DNA of 64,000 bases from Ptiloglossa arizonensis (Eukaryota; Arthropoda; Insecta; Hymenoptera; Colletidae). Under the pieces are notes generated by a model, which was given only the letters and a program-made list of their open reading frames with translations, was not told where the DNA came from and did not search any database. This document shows positions 1 to 9,150 of the stretch, piece by piece (position 1 is the stretch's first letter; every line of letters begins with the position of its first letter). Where the stretch lies: the NCBI RefSeq assembly GCF_051014685.1, contig NW_027478903.1:310001-374000 (forward strand). The letters run 5' to 3'. Position numbers and translations under genes: made by a program.

Positions 1-177
1 CATCTGAAAGTAGAAACTCGCCCGATTACAACGGTAAGTGTATTTATTCCCTAGGCCATTCTGGTTAAGCTTTTGAAGCAGCAGAATTGTAAAAAATTTT
101 TTGCCTTCTATACCATTTCTTGGCTTCAAACTCCCATATCTCGCGATCGGATTGACCTAACCCAAAAATTCCTATTG

Positions 178-354
178 CATCTGAAGGTAGAAACTCGCCC
201 GATTACAACGGTATGTGTATTTTTTCCCTAGGCCATTCTGGTTAAGCGTTTGGAGCAGCAGAAGTGCGAAAAATTTGTTGTCTTCTCAACCATTTCTTAG
301 CTTCAAACTCCCATATCTCGCGAACGGATTGACCTAACCCAAAAATTCCTGTTG
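178..354. repeat. Representative satellite monomer (177 bp), internal map
   Basis: One typical unit, used as a map; unit positions are in brackets. A pyrimidine-rich run of six T then CCC leads into an AvrII site CCTAGG (50-55). A run of five A followed by six T (92-102) forms an A-tract/T-tract, in this copy modified to 'aaatttgttg'. A NruI site TCGCGA (141-146) lies in the most conserved stretch 'atatctcgcgaacgg' (136-150), which also carries three of the unit's eight CpGs. A second A-run (164-168) follows 'cctaaccc'. Counting the consensus gives 43 C and 31 G (42% GC) and observed/expected CpG near 1. Most variable positions are unit 69, 89, 99-104, 110-111, 119-122, 172 and 33-41, where linked variants define monomer types. 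Confidence 0.9.
309..325 (-). other. CENP-B-box-like 17-mer, one per monomer
   Basis: Seen: on the reverse strand, unit positions 148 to 132 read GTTCGCGAGATATGGGA. Aligned without gaps to the mammalian CENP-B box YTTCGTTGGAARCGGGA, it matches TTCG, the central A and GGG of the nine essential bases, missing only the C of CGGG (here T); overall it matches 11 of 17. The listed copy is the second unit; nearly every unit has it. Copies with 'ctcgggaacgg' (for example near 2095, 4209, 5980, 7750, 11110, 12880) or 'cgcgatcgg' (near 144, 2445, 4567, 9343) lose the TTCG half. Inference: a candidate site for a CENP-B-like or other pogo-transposase-derived protein. One such match by chance in a 177-bp unit has a probability of roughly 4%, so this is suggestive only. 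Confidence 0.35.
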
Positions 355-2300
355 CATCTGAAAGTAGAAACTCGCCCGATTACAACGGTTTTTCTATTTT
401 TTCCCTAGGCCATTCTGGTTAAGCGTTTGGAGCAGCAGAATTGCGAAAAATTTTTTGCCTTCTCAACCATTTCTTGGCTTCAAACTCCCATATCTCGCGA
501 ACGGATTGACCTAACCCAAAAATTCCTATTGCATCTGAAAGTAGAAACTCGCCCGACTACAAAGGTATGTGTATTTTTTCCCTAGGCCATTCTGGTTAAG
601 CTTTTGGAGCAGCAGAATTGTGAAAAATTTTTTGCCTTCTCTACCATTTCTTGGCTTCAAACTCCCATATCTCGCGAACGGATTGACTTAACCCAAAAAT
701 TCCTATTGCATCTGAAGGTAGAAACTCGCCCGGTTACAACGGTATGTGTATTTTTTCCCTAGGCCATTCTGGTTAAGCGTTTGGAGCAGCAGAATTGCGA
801 AAAATTTTTTCCCTTCTCAACCATTTCTTGGCTTCAAACTCCCATATCTCGCGAACGGACTTACCTAACCCAAAAATTCCTATTGCATCTGAAAGTAGAA
901 ACTCGCCCGATTATAACGGTATGTGTATTTTTTCCCTAGGCCATACTGGTTAAGCGTTTGGAGCAGCAGAATTGCGAAAAATTTGTTGTCTTCTCAACCA
1001 TTTCTTAGCTTCAAACTCCCATATCTCGCGAACGGATTGACCTAACCCAAAAATTCCTGTTGCATCTGAAAGTAGAAACTCGCCCGATTACAACGGTTTT
1101 TCTATTTTTTCCCTAGGCCATTCTGGTTAAGCGTTTGGAGCAGCAGAATTGCGAAACATTTTTTGCCTTCTCAACCATTTCTTGGCTTCAAACTCCCATA
1201 TCTCGCGAACGGATTGACCTAACCCAAAAATTCCTATTGCATCTGAAAGTAGAAACTCGCCCGATTACAAAGGTATGTGTATTTTTTCCCTAGGCCATTC
1301 TGGTTAAGCTTTTGGAGCAGCAGAATTGTGAAAAATTTTTTGCCTTCTCTACCATTTCTTGGCTTCGAACTCCCATATCTCGCGAACGGATTGACCTAAC
1401 CCAAAAATTCCTATTGCATCTGAAAGTAGAAACTCGCCCGATTACAACGGTATGTGTATTTTTTCTCTAGGCCATTCTGGTTAAGCGTTTGGAGCTGCAG
1501 AATTGTGAAAAATTTTTTGCCTTCTCTACCATTTCTTGGCTTCAAACTCCCATAGCTCGCGAACGGATTGACCTAACCCAAAAATTCCTATTGCGTCTGA
1601 AGGTAGAAACTCGCCCGATTACAACTGTATGTGTATTTTTTCCCTAGGCCATTCTGGTTAAACGTTTGGAGCAGCAGAATTGCGAAAAATTTTTTGCCTT
1701 CTCAACCATTTCTTAGCTTCAAACTCCCATATCTCGCGAACGGATTAACCTAACCCAAAAATTCCTATTGCATCTGAAAGTAGAAACTCGCCCGATTATA
1801 ACGGTATGTGTATTTTTTCCCTAGGCCATTCTGGTTAAGCGTTTGGAGCAGCAGAATTGCGAAAAATTTTTTGCCTTCTCAACCATTTCTTGTCTTCAAA
1901 CTCCCATATCTCGCGAACGGATTGACCTAACCAAAAATTCCTATTGCACCTGAAAGTAGAAACTCGCCCGATTACAACGGTATGTGTATTTTTTCCCTAG
2001 GCCATTCTGGTTAAGCGTTTGTAGCAGCAGAATTGTGAAAAATTTTTTGCCTTCTCTACCATTTCTTGGCTTCAAACTCCCATATCTCGGGAACGGATTG
2101 ACCTAACCCAAAAATTCCTATTGCATCTGGAGGTAGAAACTCGCCCGATTACAACGGTATGTGTATTTTTTCCCTAGGCCATTCTGGTTAAGCGTTTGGA
2201 GCAGCAGAATTGCGAAAAATTTTTTGCCTTCTCAACCATTTCTTGGCTTCAAAGTCCCATATCTCGCGAACGGATTGACCTAACCCAAGAATTCCTATTG

Positions 2301-4423
2301 CATCTGAAAGTAGAAACTCGCCCGATTACAACGGTAAGTGTATTTATTCCCTAGGCCATTCTGGTTAAGCTTTTGGAGCAGCAGAATTGTAAAAAATTTT
2401 TTGCCTTCTCTACCATTTCTTGGCTTCAAACTCCCATATCTCGCGATCGGATTGACCTAACCCAAAAATTCCTATTGCATCTGAAGGTAGAAACTCGCCC
2501 GATTACAACGGTATGTGTATTTTTTCCCTAGGCCATTCTGGTTAAGCGTTTGGAGCAGCAGAAGTGCGAAAAATTTGTTGTCTTCTCAACCATTTCTTAG
2601 CTTCAAACTCCCATATCTCGCGAACGGATTGACCTAACCCAAAAATTCCTGTTGCATCTGAAAGTAGAAACTCGCCCGATTACAACGGTTTTTCTATTTT
2701 TTCCCTAGGCCATTCTGGTTAAGCGTTTGGAGCAGCAGAATTGCGAAAAATTTTTTGCCTTCTCAACCATTTCTTGGCTTCAAACTCCCATATCTCGCGA
2801 ACGGATTGACCTAACACAAAAATTCCTATTGCATCTGAAAGTAGAAACTCGCCCGACTACAAAGGTATGTGTATTTTTTCCCTAGGCCATTCTGGTTAAG
2901 CTTTTGGAGCAGCAGAATTGTGAAAAATTTTTTGCCTTCTCTACCATTTCTTGGCTTCAAACTCCCATATCTCGCGAACGGATTGACCTAACCCAAAAAT
3001 TCCTATTGCATCTGAAGGTAGAAACTCGCCCGGTTACAACGGTATGTGTATTTTTTCCCTAGGCCATTCTGGTTAAGCGTTTGGAGCAGCAGAATTGCGA
3101 AAAATTTTTTCCCTTCTCAACCATTTCTTGGCTTCAAACTCCCATATCTCGCGAACGGACTTACCTAACCCAAAAATTCCTATTGCATCTGAAAGTAGAA
3201 ACTCGCCCGATTATAACGGTATGTGTATTTTTTCCCTAGGCCATACTGGTTAAGCGTTTGGAGCAGCAGAATTGCGAAAAATTTGTTGTCTTCTCAACCA
3301 TTTCTTAGCTTCAAACTCCCATATCTCGCGAACGGATTGACCTAACCCAAAAATTCCTGTTGCATCTGAAAGTAGAAACTCGCCCGTTTACAACGGTTTT
3401 TCTATTTTTTCCCTAGGCCATTCTGGTTAAGCGTTTGGAGCAGCAGAATTGCGAAACATATTTTGCCTTCTCAACCATTTCTTGGCTTCAAACTCCCATA
3501 TCTCGCGAACGGATTGACCTAACCCAAAAATTCCTATTGCATCTGAAAGTAGAAACTCGCCCGATTACAAAGGTATGTGTATTTTTTCCCTAGGCCATTC
3601 TGGTTAAGCGTTTGGAGCAGCAGAATTGCGAAAAATTTTTTCCCTTCTCAACCATTTCTTGGCTTCAAACTCCCATATCTCGCGAACGGACTTACCTAAC
3701 CCAAAAATTCCTATTGCATCTGAAAGTAGAAACTCGCCCGATTATAACGGTATGTGTATTTTTTCCCTAGGCCATTCTGGTTAAACGTTTGGAGCAGCAG
3801 AATTGCGAAAAATTTTTTGCCTTCTCAACCATTTCTTAGCTTCAAACTCCCATATCTCGCGAACGGATTAACCTAACCCAAAAATTCCTATTGCATCTGA
3901 AAGTAGAAACTCGCCCGATTATAACGGTATGTGTATTTTTTCCCTAGGCCATTCTGGTTAAGCGTTTGGAGCAGCAGAATTGCGAAAAATTTTTTGCCTT
4001 CTCAACCATTTCTTGTCTTCAAACTCCCATATCTCGCGAACGGATTGACCTAACCAAAAATTCCTATTGCACCTGAAAGTAGAAACTCGCCCGATTACAA
4101 CGGTATGTGTATTTTTTCCCTAGGCCATTCTGGTTAAGCGTTTGTAGCAGCAGAATTGTGAAAAATTTTTTGCCTTCTCTACCATTTCTTGGCTTCAAAC
4201 TCCCATATCTCGGGAACGGATTGACCTAACCCAAAAATTCCTATTGCATCTGGAGGTAGAAACTCGCCCGATTACAACGGTATGTGTATTTTTTCCCTAG
4301 GCCATTCTGGTTAAGCGTTTGGAGCAGCAGAATTGCGAAAAATTTTTTGCCTTCTCAACCATTTCTTGGCTTCAAAGTCCCATATCTCGCGAACGGATTG
4401 ACCTAACCCAAGAATTCCTATTG
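2301..4423. repeat. HOR A, unit 2 (12 monomers, 2123 bp)
   Basis: A second copy of the 13-monomer unit, beginning with the same diagnostic monomer and ending in the same EcoRI-bearing monomer (GAATTC at 4412). It is one monomer shorter. Two monomers matching about 1310-1660 of unit 1 are absent and one monomer of another type stands in their place (3610-3786), a net loss of 177 bp. Elsewhere the two units align at constant offset 2300 with rare substitutions, such as 'taacacaaa' near 2814 and 'cgtttac' near 3385. Confidence 0.85.
3610..3786. repeat. Displaced monomer patch inside HOR A unit 2
   Basis: This monomer carries the pair 'tttcccttctc' and 'ggacttacc', which unit 1 has only once (around 810-870). 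Unit 2 has it at its expected place (3157 for 'ggac') and again 531 bp, three monomers, later at 3688. Before about 3609 the sequence follows unit 1 up to about 1309; after about 3785 ('ttaaacgtttgg') it follows unit 1 from about 1660. A copied monomer has therefore replaced two others. Either gene conversion or a pair of in-register unequal exchanges would explain it. Confidence 0.7.
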
Positions 4424-7400
4424 CATCTGAAAGTAGAAACTCGCCCGATTACAACGGTAAGTGTATTTATTCCCTAGGCCATTCTGGTTAAGCTTTTGGA
4501 GCAGCAGAATTGTAAAAAATTTTTTGCCTTCTCTACCATTTCTTGGCTTCAAACTCCCATATCTCGCGATCGGATTGACCTAACCCAAAAATTCCTATTG
4601 CATCTGAAGGTAGAAACTCGCCCGATTACAACGGTATGTGTATTTTTTCCCTAGGCCATTCTGGTTAAGCGTTTGGAGCAGCAGAAGTGCGAAAAATTTG
4701 TTGTCTTCTCAACCATTTCTTAGCTTCAAACTCCCATATCTCGCGAACGGATTGACCTAACCCAAAAATTCCTGTTGCATCTGAAAGTAGAAACTCGCCC
4801 GATTACAACGGTTTTTCTATTTTTTCCCTAGGCCATTCTGGTTAAGCGTTTGGAGCAGCAGAATTGCGAAAAATTTTTTGCCTTCTCAACCATTTCTTGG
4901 CTTCAAACTCCCATATCTCGCGAACGGATTGACCTAACACAAAAATTCCTATTGCATCTGAAAGTAGAAACTCGCCCGACTACAAAGGTATGTGTATTTT
5001 TTCCCTAGGCCATTCTGGTTAAGCTTTTGGAGCAGCAGAATTGTGAAAAATTTTTTGCCTTCTCTACCATTTCTTGGCTTCAAACTCCCATATCTCGCGA
5101 ACGGATTGACCTAACCCAAAAATTCCTATTGCATCTGAAGGTAGAAACTCGCCCGGTTACAACGGTATGTGTATTTTTTCCCTAGGCCATTCTGGTTAAG
5201 CGTTTGGAGCAGCAGAATTGCGAAAAATTTTTTCCCTTCTCAACCATTTCTTGGCTTCAAACTCCCATATCTCGCGAACGGACTTACCTAACCCAAAAAT
5301 TCCTATTGCATCTGAAAGTAGAAACTCGCCCGATTATAACGGTATGTGTATTTTTTCCCTAGGCCATACTGGTTAAGCGTTTGGAGCAGCAGAATTGCGA
5401 AAAATTTGTTGTCTTCTCAACCATTTCTTAGCTTCAAACTCCCATATCTCGCGAACGGATTGACCTAACCCAAAAATTCCTATTGCATCTGAAGGTAGAA
5501 ACTCGCCCGATTACAACTGTATGTGTATTTTTTCCCTAGGCCATTCTGGTTAAGCGTTTGGAGCAGCAGAATTGCGAAAAATTTTTTGCCTTCTCAACCA
5601 TTTCTTAGCTTCAAACTCCCATATCTCGCGAACGGATTAACCTAACCCAAAAATTCCTATTGCATCTGAAAGTAGAAACTCGCCCGATTATAACGGTATG
5701 TGTATTTTTTCCCTAGGCCATTCTGGTTAAGCGTTTGGAGCAGCAGAATTGCGAAAAATTTTTTGCCTTCTCAACCATTTCTTGTCTTCAAACTCCCATA
5801 TCTCGCGAACGGATTGACCTAACCAAAAATTCCTATTGCATCTGAAAGTAGAAACTCGCCCGATTACAACGGTATGTGTATTTTTTCCCTAGGCCATTCT
5901 GGTTAAGCGTTTGTAGCAGCAGAATTGTGAAAAATTTTTTGCCTTCTCTACCATTTCTTGGCTTCAAACTCCCATATCTCGGGAACGGATTGACCTAACC
6001 CAAAAATTCCTATTGCATCTGAAGGTAGAAACTCGCCCGATTACAACGGTATGTGTATTTTTTCCCTAGGCCATTCTGGTTAAGCGTTTGGAGCAGCAGA
6101 ATTGCGAAAAATTTTTTGCCTTCTCAACCATTTCTTGGCTTCAAAGTCCCATATCTCGCGAACGGATTGACCTAACCCAAGAATTCCTGTTGCATCTGAA
6201 AGTAGAAACTCGCCCGATTACAACGGTTTTTCTATTTTTTCCCTAGGCCATTCTGGTTAAGCGTTTGGAGCAGCAGAATTGCGAAAAATTTTTTGCCTTC
6301 TCAACCATTTCTTGGCTTCAAACTCCCATATCTCGCGAACGGATTGACCTAACCCAAAAATTCCTATTGCATCTGAAAGTAGAAACTCGCCCGATTACAA
6401 CGGTATGTGTATTTTTTCCCTAGGCCATTCTGGTTAAGCGTTTGGAGCAGCAGAATTGCGAAAAATTTTTTGCCTTCTCAACCATTTCTTGGCTTCAAAG
6501 TCCCATATCTCGCGAACGGATTGACCTAACCCAAGAATTCCTGTTGCATCTGAAAGTAGAAACTCGCCCGATTACAACGGTTTTTCTATTTTTTCCCTAG
6601 GCCATACTGGTTAAGCGTTTGGAGCAGCAGAATTGCGAAAAATTTGTTGTCTTCTCAACCATTTCTTAGCTTCAAACTCCCATATCTCGCGAACGGATTG
6701 ACCTAACCCAAAAATTCCTGTTGCATCTGAAAGTAGAAACTCGCCCGATTACAACGGTTTTTCTATTTTTTCCCTAGGCCATTCTGGTTAAGCGTTTGGA
6801 GCAGCAGAATTGTGAAAAATTTTTTGCCTTCTCTACCATTTCTTGGCTTCGAACTCCCATATCTCGCGAACGGATTGACCTAACCCAAAAATTCCTATTG
6901 CATCTGAAAGTAGAAACTCGCCCGATTACAACGGTATGTGTATTTTTTCCCTAGGCCATTCTGGATAAGCGTTTGGAGCTGCAGAATTGTGAAAAATTTT
7001 TTGCCTTCTCTACCATTTCTTGGCTTCAAACTCCCATATCTCGCGAACGGATTGACCTAACCCAAAAATTCCTATTGCATCTGAAAGTAGAAACTCGCCC
7101 GATTACAACGGTATGTGTATTTTTTCCCTAGGCCATTCTGGTTAAGCGTTTGGAGCTGCAGAATTGTGAAAAATTTTTTGCCTTCTCTACCATTTCTTGG
7201 CTTCAAACTCCCATATCTCGCGAACGGATTGACCTAACCCAAAAATTCCTATTGCATCTGAAGGTAGAAACTCGCCCGATTACAACGGTATGTGTATTTT
7301 TTCCCTAGGCCATTCTGGTTAAGCGTTTGAAGCAGCAGAATTGCGAAAAATTTTTTGCCTTCTCAACCATTTCTTAGCTTCAAACTCCCATATCTCGCGA

Positions 7401-9150
7401 ACGGATTAACCTAACCCAAAAATTCCTATTGCATCTGAAAGTAGAAACTCGCCCGATTATAACGGTATGTGTATTTTTTCCCTAGGCCATTCTGGTTAAG
7501 CGTTTGGAGCAGCAGAATTGCGAAAAATTTTTTGCCTTCTCAACCATTTCTTGTCTTCAAACTCCGATATCTCGCGAACGGATTGACCTAACCAAAAATT
7601 CCTATTGCATCTGAAAGTAGAAACTCGCCCGATTACAACGGTATGTGTATTTTTTCCCAAGGCCATTCTGGTTAAGCGTTTGTAGCAGCAGAATTGTGAA
7701 AAATTTTTTGCCTTCTCTACCATTTCTTGGCTTCAAACTCCCATATCTCGGGAACGGATTGACCTAACCCAAAAATTCCTATTGCATCTGAAGGTAGAAA
7801 CTCGCCCGATTACAACGGTATGTGTATTTTTTCCCTAGGCCATTCTGGTTAAGCGTTTGGAGCAGCAGAATTGCGAAAAATTTTTTGCCTTCTCAACCAT
7901 TTCTTGGCTTCAAAGTCCCATATCTCGCGAACGGATTGACCTAACCCAAAAATTCCTATTACATCTGAAGGTAGAAACTCGCCCGATTACAACGGTATGT
8001 GTATTTTTTCCATAGGCCATTCTGGTTAAGCGTTTGGAGCAGCAGAATTGCGAAAAATTTTTTGCCTTCTCAACCATTTCTTAGCTTCAAACTCCCATAT
8101 CTCGCGAACGGATTAACCTAACCCAAAAATTCCTATTGCATCTGAAAGTAGAAACTCGCCCGATTATAACGGTATGTGTATTTTTTCCCTAGGCCATTCT
8201 GGTTAAGCGTTTGGAGCAGCAGAATTGCAAAAAATTTTTTGCCTTCTCAACCATTTCTTGTTTTCAAACTCCCATATCTCGCGAACGGATTGACCTAACC
8301 AAAAATTCCTATTGCATCTGAAAGTAGAAACTCGCCCGATTACAACGGTATGTGTATTTTTTCCCTAGGCCATTCTGGTTAAGCGTTTGGAGCAGCAGAA
8401 GTGCGAAAAATTTTTTGTCTCCTCAACCATTTCTTGGCTTCAAAGTCCCATATCTCGCGAACGGATTGAACTAACCCAAAAATTCCTATTGCGTCTGAAA
8501 GTAGAAACTCGCCCGATTACAACGGTATGTGTATTTTTTCCCTAGGCCATTCTGGTTAAGCGTTTGGAGCAGCAGAATTGTGAAAAATTTTTTGGCGTCT
8601 CTACCATTTCTTGGCTTCAAACTCCCATATCTCGCGAATGGATTGACCAAACCCAAAAATTCCTGCTGCTTCTGAAAGTAGAAACTCATCCCATTACAAC
8701 GGTATGTGTATTTTTTCCCTAGGACATTCTGGTTAAGCGTTTGAAGCAGCAGAATTGCGAAAAATTTTTAGCCTTCTCAACCATTTCTTGGCTTCAAACT
8801 CCCATTTCTCGCGAACGGATTGACCTAAACCAAAAATTCCTTTTGCATCTGAAAGTAGAAACTCGCCCGATTACAACGGTATGTTTCTTTTTTCCTTTGG
8901 CCAATCTTGTTAAGCGTTTGGAGCAGCAGAAGTGCGCAAAATTTGTTGTCTTGTCAACCATTTCTTAGCTTCAAACTCCCATATCTCGCGAACGGTTTGA
9001 CCAAGCCCAAAAATTCCTGCTGCGTCTGAAAGTAGAAACTAGCCCGATTACAACGGTATGTGTATTTTTTCCCCAGGCCATTCTGGTAAAGCGTTTGGAG
9101 CAGCAGAATTGCGAGAAATTTGTTGCCTTCTCAACCATTTCTTAGCTTCA
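4424..9150. repeat. Super-unit B, copy 1 (about 27 monomers)
   Basis: Starts as another HOR A unit (diagnostic monomer at 4424), follows it to about 5460, skips several monomers, and from about 6180 runs into a new arrangement that ends in diverged monomers (about 8460-9150). The block is repeated from 9151. The first part matches at offset 4776 (4375-5460 with 9151-10236) and the larger part at offset 5130 (5490-9150 with 10620-14280). The change of 354 bp means that copy 1 lacks two monomers present in copy 2 at about 10240-10610. Internal one-base deletions at 5824, 7592 and 8300 explain why 5130 is 29 x 177 minus 3. Confidence 0.8.
8227..8242. repeat. Perfect 16-bp palindrome from the A/T tract
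   Basis: The standard monomer has a near-palindrome GCG-A5-T6-GC around unit position 97. Here one G to A change makes GCAAAAAATTTTTTGC, a perfect inverted repeat. The identical variant is at 13357-13372, its partner in super-unit B. Runs of A then T of this length are stiff or bent and tend to influence nucleosome position; no specific function can be read from them. Confidence 0.6.

Larger units (their letters stand above)
1..2300. repeat. HOR A, unit 1 (13 monomers, 2300 bp)
   Basis: Thirteen monomers, twelve of 177 bp and one of 176 bp (a C missing near 1932), make a higher-order unit. It opens with a diagnostic monomer carrying 'ggtaagtgtatttatt' and 'cgcgatcgg'. The same signature recurs at 2301, 4424 and 9200. 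The last monomer carries 'cccaagaattcc', which creates an EcoRI site at 2289-2294. Comparison with the next unit shows scattered single substitutions only (for example near 73, 108, 686 and 1169) until the rearrangement at about 1310 in this copy. Since the window begins at the diagnostic monomer, base 1 sits almost exactly on an HOR boundary. Confidence 0.85.

Noticed and set aside
34..53. A 20-nt ultra-short intron in each unit.
   Set aside because: Introns this short are known only in a few lineages, removal would break the three-base phase, and nothing else suggests coding sequence.
152..160. AGGTCA (reverse strand of 'tgacct') as a nuclear-receptor half-site.
   Set aside because: A six-base match without the flanking extension or a paired half-site; expected by chance in many sequences.
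158..165. 'cctaaccc' in each unit as telomeric repeat.
   Set aside because: Only a single eight-base match per 177 bp without tandem TTAGGG/CCCTAA; coincidental.
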